Source: Pseudocercospora fijiensis CIRAD86 (Eukaryota > Ascomycota > Dothideomycetes > Mycosphaerellales > Mycosphaerellaceae). From it: a stretch of DNA of 64,000 bases. The DNA lies in assembly GCF_000340215.1 (NCBI RefSeq), contig NW_006921543.1, positions 992,001 through 1,056,000 of the forward strand. The letters run 5' to 3'. Below the pieces are notes generated by a model, which had not been told where the DNA came from, made no database searches, and worked only from the letters and a program-made list of their open reading frames with translations. The position numbers and the translations under genes are program-made. How positions within the stretch are numbered: position 1 is the first letter of the stretch; every line of letters starts with the position of its first letter. Below, in pieces: positions 1-11,880 of this stretch.

Positions 1-1000
1 CGATCGGCTAGCAATTCAGCATCGTATAGTAACTCGCGCAGTAACTCGTAAAAATAGCCCCTCTAGCTATTCAATGCGGGTGCTTACTAGCGCTACTATG
101 CCTCGATCCGCTAGTTTATCTTGCTCGTACCGTATTTAAAGCAGTCTTCGAAAGCCAGTAGTTCTAGTTCTAGTTCCGGTTCTAGGTTACTACGAGTCGT
201 AAGGCGAGTCGCATAGTGAGCGTCCGCGGCTAGAATCGTTTCCGCCCTACGGTCTAATCGGATAATCTATAGCATTACACTACTATTCTTAATCGTTGCA
301 ATATATTAAGCGAGTACGGATATAGCTATACGGCTAGTAATCCCTACGTAGACCTAGATAATGTAACGCGAGTGGACATTAATAGCTACGTAGATCTATA
401 TCCCCTAATGCTCGAATTTATAGTAAGCATCTATTGATATTGCGTAGCTAGGGCCTAGTATAACAATCGCTCTATAGTGCTCTCGCGCCCGCTCGCGGCG
501 GACTCGCAACCCTTTAGGATTTAGTAAGCAAGCTATACGATACAGCCGATCTCTACCAATAATATTGTATTTAGACCTAATATAGGTATATAGGTGCCGT
601 CGGCCGAAGGACTCTACCGCAGACTTCTCGAGCTCTTCCTATAAGACCTCTACTATCTCCTCTTCCGCTTCTATCTATCTATCTCGCGATAATGCCTTCT
701 TTAATCTAAGCTCTTAACGTATCCGTTGATATCTCCGCTAGCTAATATCAAATCTATCTATCTTTAGTACTTTAACCGCTTCTTTATTAGTTAAGCGTAA
801 AGCGGAGAAGGTATATACGACTCGGATCTTTAGTGCCTCGACATTATTAACTCGGTTATAGTAAGCGTAATAGCTATAATTAACCCCCTATTCCTTAAGC
901 CTCCGACAAAGCGTAGAAAGAGCTATCTAGTAACTAGTCTCTTATATAAGGTGCTATAGGATTTCGCCTTGTATAGTGCCGCTATTAACCTGTGAGGTTA
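1..1000 (-). pseudogene. RIP-degraded integrase-core (DDE-type) protein, C-terminal part, cut by the window edge
   Basis: One minus-strand frame reads through the whole stretch, broken only by TAG/TAA codons of the kind RIP makes from Gln and Trp. Recognisable parts in order: an N-terminal helical region, a Glu-rich linker near 600-680, the block YTYIRSKYNIIGRDRLYR near 530-600, then the catalytic core with SIDAY near 430 (first Asp) and a second Asp near 252 followed by ETILAADAHY. I know this as a fungal integrase-core family spread through ascomycete genomes, usually as multicopy hypothetical proteins. It would be a DNA-strand-transfer enzyme of a mobile element. The copy is dead, with at least ten stops. 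The right border (985-1050) is where normal base composition begins. Family assignment is from memory of motifs. Confidence 0.65.
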
Positions 1001-1480
1001 TCTAAGCCCTCTATAGCGAGAGATCGATACGTAGAGGCATTTTGCGAGTTAACAGCGAGTGTAGTGCGAGGGCAAACATAGAAAGTTGGTCGTAGAGGTG
1101 GGTTGGTGGAGGCGGTAAGAACCTCCATTGACAATCTGGTATGTATGGGCCTCCCTAGCCAGCCGCAAGCCAGCCAGCCACAAAATGCGCACGTACGTCC
1201 TAGCAGCCTTTTTGGGCTTGCACAGATATGCATAACCACATCTCGCCTCGCCAGTACTCAGCCCTGATTGACCCGGTTCACAGTCCGGCTGGCTCCCACA
1301 GGTCAGTCGTCCACATGCAGAGTCGGGCAAGGCGAAACATGGCAGCTAGAAGCATGGCAGCCATGAAGCTAGGATGCCGGCTGGACAGCAAAGCAATGCG
1401 ATTATAACGACCTGTTGCTCTGCTCTCTCGCATGCCTTCTTGAGGCATCTCTGCACTACTGGTAGGACAATCAAGACACC
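1001..1480. other. unmutated upstream region of the membrane-protein gene
   Basis: Base composition changes here from RIP-like to ordinary, with CpA and TpG frequent. Small open frames exist on the minus strand (985-1499), but none has a recognisable motif or splice structure, so I treat them as chance. The stretch probably holds the promoter and 5' leader of the downstream gene. I see no clear TATA box close to the start. Confidence 0.5.
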
Positions 1481-3601
1481 ATGGGCATTTCCTCAGCATT
1501 TCAAGCCGAAAAAGGTCCGGCTCCGCAACCCTTCGCTGCTCCTGCCGCGCCGTTCTACGAGGAGAAGAAGGGACCTACTGAGAATATTCGCCCGGCCTGC
1601 CAGGAAACTGAGGAAGGACTTGAAGAGGTAAAGCCCGAGGCAGAATGGAATCCTGGCTTCGTATCACGCTTTCCGTAAGTCCCAGAATACATATGTGCGA
1701 GGGACGAGAAAGGTCTGACATGCCACACAGGTGGTTGGGTCTCGGCTCGCTTGTGTTTGTCCTCTCCTGTCTCGCAGGAAATGTAGCCATCCTTTGCGTA
1801 TCCGATGGAATGGCACAGTCGGATCGATCGTGGAAGCAGTTATATCAACACGGCGTGGAAAAAGGCCGCTGGCCTAAGCAGATTCGTCCTTCAGTCATCC
1901 TTGCATTGCTCAACAATGTGGCGAATCTGGCTTTCGGTCTGGCAATAGCAAATGGCGTTGCGATCGCCTGGTGGAGGAAAGCTCTAAATGGCACCACTAT
2001 CGAAAAGCTGCACAACTCCTGGAACTTCAGCTCGAGCATTAAGGCCATAGCATTGGCAGGGAAAAGTTTCAATGGAATCGCTTTGGCAGCACTGATGGCA
2101 AAGTGAGTAGATGCTTAAGAAGAGCCATATGACCCTTGACACTGACTTCGAATGCAGGTTCACAATCATTGACGGTATCTTGATGCAATCAGCCACTGTC
2201 ACTGAAATCCTTGAGGATTCACCCAATACTAAAGCAACGATCCAAACCTGGTCGAACGACACTATTCCATTGACTGGCAAGCCGACTTCTCGGGGTGGAG
2301 ACGTCCAAATCTCAGATTACCTCGCTGACGAGCTTTACATTTGGAATCAGAGCCCGCGCGCGTTGCCATACGTTGGGTTCGATGGATGCGTTAATGCGAC
2401 TTGTTATGCTCAAGTTCCTGGCGCTGGTTTCGTGTTTGACTGCGCGGAGCCAACTCAAAAAGCCATCAACTGGGCACAAGACCTCTCACCTATCGTGGCA
2501 GCTGATGGCTCAGCAACTTGGCAATCTGCTGTCACGTTCGACATCTCTTTTGCAATGGTCTATGGCTATGATGTGTATGGCGACGATGGCACCACAGTCG
2601 CGTCATCTACACCCGCAGCTATCACCATGAATGTGCTCTATACACAGGCTCGGAACGAGCAGAACGCTACCTCCCAATCGCCGACCTGTCCGGGGACGCT
2701 CTTCAACCAGACTTGCACCCTGCGACCTGCGGTCATTGGCTATCCAGTAATGCTTCAGAATTATGGCGGTCCACGAGGTATTCAGAGCGTCATGCTGGCG
2801 ACCGAGAAATCATATTCCAACAGCACGGTTCTGCCATTCGATCAAGCCAGTAAGCAGCAAGAGGCTTTCCAAGTCATCAAAACAGTAGACTTCCAGGAAT
2901 CGATGGGAATGTTCAGCTACCCTCGATTGGGAGGTTTAGTGCAGGCATTCAACACCTACTTGGGCGGGCACGCCGACACTACGTACGACGTGATGACAGG
3001 ATACTCGTTCGAGAACACCGGAAATGCCCAGCCATACCTGCTTGATGCTCCGGACCAGACCGATCAGTGTGGCTTCTACTTCAACTCGCCAATCAACCCT
3101 GAGACGAAGACTCGAGCCATGCAGAGTCTGGTGGCGATGATCAACGAGATCATGTTCTCAGTATCGATGGATGTCAGCAAGACTGACCCAGCCCACAAAA
3201 ATGAGATGCAGAGTGTTCCCGCTACCATTTACACCGAGAGCATCCATTACAAGACCAAATACCTGTACATGATGGGCGCCATCATTTCGACCGTGGTCTG
3301 CATCGCTTGCGTTCTTCCTACCTACTGGGGGTACTGGCAACTAGGCAGAAAGGTTGGTCTCGGGCCTTTCGAGATCGCTCACGCATTCAGATCGCCCATG
3401 ACAGCACAAGCACCCAATGCGACTATCGACCAAGTGATTGAGCGTGTCGGTCATCAGAAGGTCCAATATGGACAAATTGTCTCGGGCGATGCGAGAGGAG
3501 TATTTGGCATTGCCGAGCCGGAGTATGTTGCGGGCTTGACAACACATTACTCTACACAAGAGTTGAGGGATAAATTCATGCATCGCAGCGCAACCAAGTA
3601 G
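1481..3601 (+). CDS. multi-pass membrane protein with large extracellular domain, unknown function (3 exons)
   Basis: Exons 1481-1674, 1731-2102 and 2158-3601 join to 670 codons including the TAG stop. The introns are 56 and 55 bp, start gtaagt and gtgagt, end in acag and gcag, and each has a CTGAC branch site. The start sits in a strong context (caccATGg). The protein has a Pro/Glu-rich cytoplasmic N-terminus (1-63), hydrophobic spans near 67-87, 118-142 and 178-200, a large Cys-containing domain with several N-glycosylation sequons (NATC, NATS, NQTC, NSTV), a fourth span near 557-580, and a short tail with the motif GPFEIAHAF near 591-599. The layout matches a fungal family I know only as hypothetical membrane proteins. 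Function is unknown. It is the one intact gene here, and RIP has not spread into it. Confidence 0.9.
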
Positions 3602-4043
3602 ACTTGAAGAACTGGGTGGTCTAGCAGTTTGAGATCCTGGACTAATGAAGCCACGATGCCTACGATGGAACACGGTTTACACTGCAGGGAGAGTCAACAC
3701 AAGCGTGGGTAAGACCAGACAGCCCTGAATTTCGAGCTTACGGACTCGCTTTACACTAGAGTCACGACCTTGAAGCAAAGCCAGTCCGCTTTGCCGGCCT
3801 GATCAGCCTTTCACGACTTATTGCGGGTTGATCCCGCTCCAACTCCACCTCTACCTTCACGATGCCGTCCTTCATGGTTCACACAGACACGATTAAGAAG
3901 CTTGAAGCTTCACTCGCTATGAGAGACCTTGGAATCAAGAGTCTTCAGTTACGAGTCTAGTCGCTTGAGAGGTCACGTCTTCTACCTGGGTACCTGTTTC
4001 CTCACCTCCGCTAGCTCCGGCTCAGCAGCAAGCCCCGGACTAA
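3602..4043. other. 3' flank of the membrane-protein gene, no gene seen
   Basis: Ordinary composition. No recognisable coding motif apart from a short match at 3718-3739 to the gag-like fragment further right. No clear polyadenylation hexamer was found. Confidence 0.45.
3718..3739 (+). repeat. 22-bp exact direct repeat, copy 1
   Basis: Identical over 22 bases to 4553-4574. In the second copy the bases encode DSPEFRA within the gag-like fragment. Here the same frame reads DSPEFRAYGLALH and then stops. It may be a scrap of the same element left in the 3' flank of the membrane-protein gene. Confidence 0.7.
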
Positions 4044-4735
4044 ATGATATACCTCGCCCCCCTGTCAGACGTAGAGCAAGAGCATTGCCTTTACATAAAT
4101 GTATGCTTCAGATGCCGCCAGCCAGGCCACAAGAGTTATGACAAGCAGTGTCCAAACAACAAGTGGAGGGCAAAGTCACGAAGCCCTCGTCTACGCCAAC
4201 CGACTCCGAAGTCTCGGATTGACGACCTTACTGCACGCCTTGCCGAGCTCGAGCAGAAGCATTCGCAGGAGTTGCTAGCACCGTCTCGATCACCTCCGCC
4301 TGTTCTACCGAAGCTAACAGTCCTTGATCTAGCTGTGTTTCCAACTGAAGAGGCCCTCGATAAAGCCTCTGCCGCCAAGGCTGCCCACCGCCCAGCAAAC
4401 CTCTACCTTCGAAGAAGACACCTACCAAGAAGACACGTACGACACGTAGAAACCATGGTATTGCTATCCGCAAGTCAACCCGTAACACGCGCGCTCGTAA
4501 CCGCCGCCAGCTCAACGCCCTAGGAATGGAAGTTCACGATGCTTCCGACCACGACAGCCCTGAATTTCGAGCTTGGCTTGGTCAGACGATTAGCAAACGT
4601 GGCCAAGCTATCCAGCTGCCATCCAGCAGACAGGTGGAATGCTCTGGCATCATTATACAAGATCTGGTCAATAGTGGACTACTAATACGGTTAGAAGAGC
4701 TAGAACTTCATTATCGAACGCTTGCCGGTAAATAG
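4044..4735 (+). pseudogene. frameshifted gag-like zinc-knuckle fragment
   Basis: The first frame (4044-4523) opens with PLSDVEQEHC and a knuckle at 4104-4151 of form C-x2-C-x4-H-x6-C (CFRCRQPGH...C). The x6 spacing is longer than the usual x4. A Gln/Glu-rich helix (DDLTARLAELEQKH) follows, then a Pro-rich stretch. From about 4385 the sensible reading moves to the frame open from 4364 to 4735, with Lys/Arg-rich KKTPTKKTRTTRR and then a domain around DSPEFRAWLG. This suggests a single-base indel. Nucleic-acid-binding Gag of a Ty3/gypsy element is the likely origin. Unlike the rest of the retroelement DNA it shows no RIP, so it may be too short or single-copy. A composition break follows at 4736. 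Confidence 0.55.
4553..4574 (+). repeat. 22-bp exact direct repeat, copy 2
   Basis: Partner of 3718-3739, lying inside the second frame of the gag-like fragment. Confidence 0.7.
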
Positions 4736-4785
4736 ATTCGAATCTAATACTACTATACCGTCGATAGACGAGCCTCTTAATTAGT

Positions 4786-5180
4786 TCGAAATACTAGCAA
4801 TACCCTTCTTTTAGTACTATCTTACGGCTCCCTTAAAATCTTCTTAACCTAAGCCCCTCCCCTCCTAAATATAGCCCTAAATAGCAAGGCAAACGCTCTC
4901 GTATTTAGTCTCCTATCTATAGCTAGCTATAGATATATTATTAATAGCATTCCTCTTATTATTTAAAAGTTATAAGATCTTTACTATAATTTCTTAGCGA
5001 ATAAGGATTCTCCTATAGGATAGTAGGATTACGATCGAGTCTTTTAGGATATTAAGAACTCTATACCCTCTTATAAGGTTTTCGAGAAACGCTTTTCTTT
5101 TTCGGGCCTATCTTACGCTTAACTTCTTTAAATAGGTAGTATCGTTAGTTTTTATTACTCTATCGAATTGTTTTTACCGA
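4786..5180 (+). repeat. 395-bp direct repeat, left copy, ending at the LTR of G1-a
   Basis: Near-identical to 33848-34242, with differences mostly C/T or G/A. This copy ends exactly where the left LTR of G1-a begins, while the right copy begins exactly where the right LTR ends. It is RIP-mutated. The 50 bases before it (4736-4785) are also RIP-like and unassigned. Confidence 0.75.
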
Positions 5181-5384
5181 TATAATAAGGGTATATTAGT
5201 AGGTAGATAGGGGAGTAGTAGGTATAAGTAGTATTCGATAAGGATCTAGGAGGAGAGGGAGGAAGGTAGGAGAGTTAGCCTAACGCTAAGCGCTAAGCCC
5301 TGCCTAAGGCATTAAGACCCTAGCTTTACTCGGCCTAGCCGCCTAGTTATATACTAATTATATATAGCCTCTTTAGCCCTAATA
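5181..5384 (-). repeat. 3' LTR of G1-a
   Basis: Matches the other G1 LTRs in reverse: starts tataataaggg and ends ccctaata, the RIP forms of TG...CA termini. The adjacent tacgcttcccttct is the complement of the purine-rich tract next to the 3' LTR in all G1 copies. Confidence 0.8.
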
Positions 5385-6569
5385 TACGCTTCCCTTCTAA
5401 AGGCCGCGCCCTCGTAGCCTTCTATATTCTAATCTCGACCTCTATTACTACTAACTTAGCAAATCTAATAAGCTACTTAGTCCGCGCTAAATTAAACACT
5501 TAACTACCTAATTATATAACCGTATTAAACCTTACCTTCTAATAGTAATATAATACTCTAACTACGCTATCCTTATATATTATAATAATAAGGTAATATA
5601 TATCTATAAGAATTAAGGACTATTCGCTAATTATAATACGAGCGCGTCTTCCCTACTATAATAGGTAGACGTACGAGGTATTATAGTACTACCTCCGTTC
5701 TAAGTAATATTATCCGAGTTCTTAGCGTCTACTCTAAAAGACCTAGTAATATTCGCTTCCGAGGGATTGTTCTTATTATTACGAGGGCTATTTACTATTC
5801 GTAGTTTCGCTAGCCCTAATTAGTTAGGTTTAGTAGCCTTTAATTGTTAATTCTTCTAAAATATAGTTCGTCTAGTTTCTATAAGTAACGGCTATTATAA
5901 GCGTAGTAGTTAAGGTTCGCCTTACTTAAAGAGTTAGAAAGATCGAGAAGTAACCTATTGTCTATAAGATCGACCCCGGCTAGCTTAGCTCTGTATTTTT
6001 GCCCTTAGTTAGCCTATTAACTACTTAATCTTTTAACCTAGTTAGCGCAGTGCGTTCCGGCCTTAGGCCGTAGTATAGGTAAGGTTGTTTTTATAGGCGT
6101 AGTAATAATAGTAGGTAATATTTAACAATAGCGGCGCTAGCCGTCTTAGCACTAACTTTACCTTATCCTTTATTTCCTTCTTTAACTAGCAATATACTCC
6201 GCAATACCGTTACTAATATAGCCGTATCTTTCCTTCTTTAAATAGCAACACACTCCGTAATACTGTTACTAATATAGCCGTATCGGCTGCTAATATACTA
6301 CTAGCTTGTAGCGCGATACTATTATTATCCTTATTATCGTTATTCGTACGCGCGCGCGTATCGCCCTTATCGATCGCTTAGGCCTCGAGGCCCTATAGGA
6401 TAAATAAACAAGAGGTAGAGTCCTTAAAAGGACAGCGGCTAATTAACGCGTCGTAGCGCGCGTAGTATAGTCTTATTGTCCTTGCTAACAATTGCTTGCT
6501 TCTAATTAGTTAGCGAATATTACCCTAGGGATAGTATTTATCCTAGATCTCTTTTAGTAATATTAGCGG

Positions 6570-9500
6570 CATTATAAGCTCTTAGCCTTCTTCTTGTCCT
6601 TTATACTAGTCTAATACTTATCTAATAACTTAGTTATGTCCTTAAAGGAACCTTTAGCTTCCTATAAGTTCTATTTAGGTAAATAGCCTTGCTATCTTAA
6701 TAGGTACTCCTTCTTGCCTTGCCTAGTCCGGTGCTTTAGGATACGTTCTATAGACTACAGCTCTTTACTATTAGCTAGTATGTCCTCGGGTTTAGTAGGC
6801 GCTTTATCCCCTTCGCGTAGGTAGTACGGCTTAAGGAGGGATATATAGAAGGTATTATAGATAGTATAATAAGGTAGAAGCTATAGTTAGTAGGCCTAGG
6901 TGCCCCTAGGTTCTCGGATACGAAAAGGACTAATGTACCTTAGTGCGAGTTTAGGCCTTGTTTTGCTATTAGGCGAGGGGTGTTTACGGATACGGAGGTT
7001 CTTCGTACTAAGTATAACTATGTCGCCCTTCCGGAAGGTTATTAGAAGGTAGGGTTTATTATAGTAGGCCTTCTAATAGGCCTAGGCCTTTGCTAGTTTG
7101 TTAGCTATCTTAGCGTGAATTTCTCGCATCTTTTAAACCCTCTTAATAGCTGCTAGTATCTTAGGGGTTAGTACTTAATACGCTTCCCTTTCCTTACGCT
7201 CGGCCTCGAGCGAGGTAAATAGGTCTTATAGTAAGGCAGCGTTTTAGCCTATTATAGCTATATATAGTAAAGCCTTAGTTAATAAGTAGACACTGTTATT
7301 ATATACGAATTCAGCTAGCTATAGGAGGTTAACCTAGTCGTTAGGGTTCTTATTAATATAGCTGCGTAGGTACTACTATAGAGTAGTATTTTGCCTTTCG
7401 GTCTAACCGTCTATTTATAGATAGAAGGCTATAGATAGCCGATGCTTTAGTCTTAGCTATAGGCATATTTTACTCTAATAATAAGATATAAATATCGAGC
7501 CCCGGTCGGAGATTATCTCCTTAGGGGTCCCCTAATAGCTATAGAAGATGTTATTCTATAGTGCTTTAGCTATATTAATAGCCGTCTAATCCTTCCGAGT
7601 AGGGGTATAACGAGCCCCCTTAGTAAATCGATCTACTATAATAAGGATAGTATCGAAGATATCCTTACTACCCCTACGCTTAGTAGGCGGAAGGCCTATA
7701 ATAAAATCTATTATAAGCTCTGCGAATAGCTTCTTTAGAACAGGAAGTGAAGACAACTCGCTAAATAGTAAGTGCTTTAGTGCTTTAATACGCTAGTATA
7801 CTATACAGGTCTGTACGTATTCTTTTATATACCGTTTACTATTTAGCTAGTAGTATATACGCGATAGTAGCTCGTACGACCTCTCTATACTGTAGTAACT
7901 AGCAAGCTTACAATTATAGTATCGCTTTAAAAGCTCTTGTCTAATCGATTGTTTAGCGGGGATATAGTATCTACCCTTAAACTTTAAGTAACCCTTATTA
8001 TCGATTAACTAGTTACTCTTACTAGATCGAGTCGTTCGCCTACTTATAAGCCTATTAACACGTTCGATAGCAAAGGCGTCCCTCTGCTAAGCACGTAACA
8101 GCTTATCTATAAACGATTAACTATCTCTATTTGTAAGGTTATTTAATAGCATCCTCGCTATTAAACGAGGTACGTATTATATATATCTAGTAGCACTAGT
8201 AGCCGGATTAACTATAGTAGTGCTATCGCTGTTACTATATATAGCGATATTAACTAGGGAGTTATTATAACTCTTCCTATCTGTATCCTTAATACGCACT
8301 ATTAATATAGTAAGAGCATTAATATGCTTTAAGCCGTCGCGGAGTCCGGTAAGCCGCTTATCCTACGCTCGCTTATTAACAATACGGGCTATAGCAATCT
8401 TATACTATAGGGTTAGAAACAATAAGTTAATACACTAAGTCTCGCTATCGTAATTAGGTTGCCTCGATAGGCTATTAGCAGGGTTGCTTACGCCTAGCCG
8501 ATATAATATATCAAAATTAAACCTAGCGAGGTAGACGGCCTATCTAGCCTATCGACCTATAACCCTAGTAACCTTAGTAATACTACGGAGGTTGTTATAG
8601 TCTGTATAGACCTGTATCGTATATTAAGCCCTATCGAGGTAGTGCCTCTAATACTTAAAGGCCTCGATAATAGCGAGTAATTCTTGTTTGTAGGTCTCGT
8701 AGCGACGCTTAGCATTAATTATCTTCCTTAAGAAGAAGGCAATCGGGTACTAGTAATTGTTATTAGCCTGTTGTAATATAATAGCTAATATAGCGAACTG
8801 TAAAGCGTTAGTCTTAATACGGATCTACCTACTTAGTACGAAATAGTATAATAAGGGGACTTTAGTAAAGCGCTTCTTTAAACCGTTAAAAGCGGCTTGT
8901 ACTTTATTAGTCTATTTAAACTCTCTAGATAGATTAGCCTTAGTTTTAGTAAGCTTAGTTAGGGGCATTACATACCGTAAATAGCTCTTAATAAAGCGAC
9001 GATAGAAATTAGCGAAGCCGAGGAACGACTATAGCTCCTTAATTAACGTAGGAATAGGCTATTTAGTAATAGTTTTAATCTAATTAGGATTAGCCTTAAC
9101 ACTATTAGTTAATACGATAAAGCCGAGGAAGGCTACCTCTTTAGCAGCGAAGGTACATTTAGAAGGCTTGTAATATAAGCTATAGGCCCGTAGGCGGTCG
9201 AGTACCTTACGTACGGCGGCCTAATATTCTGTAATGTTAGGTAAATAGGTATAAACTAGGATATTATCTAGGTAAACTATATAGAGGTAGTCTAGTAGGC
9301 CTAATAAGGCCCGATTAATATAGGACTAGAATGTTATAGGGGCATTAGCTAGGCCAAGCGGTATAACTAAGTACTTAAAATAGCTATAGCGAGTACGGAA
9401 GGCTGTCTTCTATTTATCGCCCTTGCGAATATAGATGCGATAATAGGCGTCTTTAATGTCTAATATAGTATAGAAATAGGCGCTAGATAGGCGATCGAGG

Positions 9501-11666
9501 GTCTTATTAATAAGCGGAAGTAGACAACGGTCCTTAATAGTAATAGCGTTAAGCCTACGATAATCGATATATAGGCGCAGGCTACTATCCTTCTTTAGTA
9601 CGAACAGGATAGGCGCACTAGTAGGGCTATTGCTATACCGAATGCGGCTATTAGCTAGGTTTTCCTTTAGGTACTTACGTAATATAGCAAGCTCGCGCTT
9701 ACTAAGGCTATAGAGTAGCTTAAAAGGAACCTCCTTACCCTCTATTATATTAATCTTATAATCCGTCTCTTTAAATATAGGCAATATCGATACTAGGTAG
9801 TGTTTAAACACGTTAATATAGGTTTGTCGAATAGGCTCTAGTATACGAGTAATCTAATTAGGGTCTATACTATTAGGGGGCATAGGTTTATCGTTATTAC
9901 TACCGAGTAGGTCGGTAGTCGGATTAGCTAAGGCAGAGGCTAGTATTAGGTTGCTAATAAACAGGACCCTAATATTATTAGGGCACTCGCTAACATTAAT
10001 GTGTTTAATGTCCTCTTTCCTAGCGATTCTAAATCGCTACTTTTAGATGCCTAAGTCTATAGCTATAGCGTAGTACTTAAGAATAGGGTTGCTAATAATA
10101 ATAGTAGCTCCTCTATACAGGTTGTCTATATCTACTACGTAGGTAGTAAAGTCTAGTAGGCGCTTATTTCCGAGGTCGTCTCTTAGGGCTATATAAATAT
10201 AGTAGGCTCTATAGGTTAAGTGCCGAGCGTTATTAAACTAAGCAAGGGTAGCAAGTTAGTTCTAGGCAATTGTCGGAGGTCTAATTGCTTAGCTAGGCGA
10301 TAGCTAATAAGGGCACTAACTAAGTTTCCTAGATCTAGCGTAACCTTAGTTTTATAATTGTTGCTATATATATCCCCTACGAGGTAGGTACGTATAATAG
10401 CTAGTACAACATCGATAGTCTTACGCTATACGAGGCTAATAGTTAGTGCGGCGCTTATTCCTTTTTCGAAGGTTAGCCTATAGGGGTAGCGTTAGCTACT
10501 AAGAGGTGCTTTCGGTACTTAGCGGTAGTACGGTCGATTCGGGCCTAATCCCTAGGTTTGTCGCATTAGCCTAGTAGACAGCTAGTACTGTTACAGTTAA
10601 AGCATTTTAATCCGGTTAGGGGATTGCTATAGCTATTATTATTAGTCGAGCGGTTAGTACTATAGGGACACAAGCCCCCTCTACGGCCCCTATTACGGCC
10701 TCCTCTATATAGCCGCCGGCTACGGCCTCTTCTACGGTCGTTATTACTATTCCTATTGTTAGCGTTATTGTTCTAGTAGGAACCTTAGCTATTGCCTCTA
10801 CGGGCACTACAGTTACCGCGGTTAGTACTAGCTAGTCGGATCCTCGATTCTAGTCGTTATTAAAGCTATACTATACGCTCTATAGTTTCGACTTCGACTA
10901 TAAATTAAATATATATAAGGTTAGCCTGTTTAAATACACGGCGGCGGTCTAATTTAAGGATAAGCTCCTACCTAAGTTTTAGGCGTATTTCCGAGATCTA
11001 TATAGAATTAGTCTTAGCCGGAAGGTTATCCTCGAGGGTCTTTAAATAGGCCTTAAATAAGCGAGCCGACTAGTTAGTCTTTTGTTTAGCTCGAAGGTAC
11101 TAGTTCTAAGTATATTGTTGCCTTAGTATAGGGTTTCTAAGGGTGTCTAGTATAATAGTTTTGTAGGTCTGCTACTAAATAGCAGTCTAGTTATTAAGGG
11201 AGTCGAAATAGTTATCCTAGGTACGCTTTAGGTCTCTATTAATGTACTATATAGCATAGACGACTAGTAAATAGTCGTCTAGAAGAGCTCTTAGTGTATT
11301 TCGCTAGTTTAGCTCGCAATCTCGTATATAATTATTGTACTGCTTGCGACTAGAGCCGTTAAACATAGTGCAATCCTTAAGCTTAGTATCCTTCTTCTAA
11401 ACTAGAACGGATAGTAAGGAAGGCCTTACTATTAGCTTAGTATTAGTTACTAGGGCTTCCTATAGGTAGCGAATTTCGAGGAGGTTGTCTTTTAGCTATT
11501 ATTCTTAACGTAAAGCAGCGAGCCTGTTCTAAGTAGCTTCTTAAAGTCTCGCTACTAGCTAGGGCCTAAAGGCTAGTTAGCTATATAGTCGATTAATAAT
11601 ATTATTAAGAATATCGTTAATAGGCAATTCTAGATTATTACCTAGAACTATAGGTTCCTTAAGGGG
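6570..11666 (-). pseudogene. gag-pol of G1-a (gag start displaced by G1-b)
   Basis: Read on the minus strand: a gag part with knuckle near 10575-10617, then protease, RT (about 9410-9811, containing VLKKDSSLRLYIDYRRLN and DRLSSAYFYTILDIKDAYYRI), RNase H near 8600-8800, integrase near 7300-8000, and chromodomain near 6655-6755 (ERILKHR...KKEYLL-type). The 9410-9811 open stretch survives only because it happens to lack RIP-prone Gln/Trp codons. Many TAG/TAA codons occur elsewhere. The gag 5' part continues at 18811-18946, beyond the G1-b insertion. Confidence 0.8.
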
Positions 11667-11863
11667 TATTAGGGCTAAAGAGGCTATACGTAATTAGCAT
11701 ATAACTAGGCCGAGTAAAGCTAGGGTCTTAATGCCTTAGGTAGGGCTTAGCGCTTAGCGTTAGGCTAACTCTCCTACCTTCCTCCCTCTCCTCCTAGATC
11801 CTTATCGAATACTACCTATACCTACTACTACCCTATCTACCTGTTAATATAACCCTTCTTATA
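11667..11863 (+). repeat. 5' LTR of G1-b
   Basis: Begins tattagggc and ends cccttcttata, consistent with TG...CA ends after RIP. It contains a catataa sequence near 11698-11704 that could be the promoter TATA box, which is speculative. Confidence 0.85.
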
Positions 11864-11880
11864 TAGTATTCGATCTACCC
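11864..11880 (+). promoter_or_regulatory. probable primer-binding site of G1-b
   Basis: It lies directly after the 5' LTR and begins tag, which would be TGG before RIP, the usual complement of a tRNA CCA end. The same sequence follows the 5' LTR of G1-c and, in reverse, of G1-a, G1-d and G1-e. The tRNA was not identified. Confidence 0.45.

Noticed and set aside
985..1499. Minus-strand open frames of 73-93 codons upstream of the membrane-protein gene.
   Set aside because: No motif, no splice structure, and they overlap one another in different frames. They are probably chance in unmutated DNA.
2295..2630. Open frame inside the membrane-protein gene in another frame.
   Set aside because: It overlaps exon 3, whose frame is supported by splicing, membrane spans and family-like motifs. 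This one has no motif.
9410..9811. Open RT fragments (also 49575-49976 and 14308-14499) as separate small genes.
   Set aside because: They are stretches of dead pol that happen to lack RIP-prone Gln and Trp codons. The rest of the same pol continues on both sides.
5181..11863. The sequences at 5181-5384 and 11667-11863 look like 200-bp terminal inverted repeats of one DNA transposon.
   Set aside because: They are LTRs of two different G1 copies in opposite orientation. Each has its own partner LTR in direct orientation, and the RT inside G1-a is on the minus strand while that of G1-b is on the plus strand.
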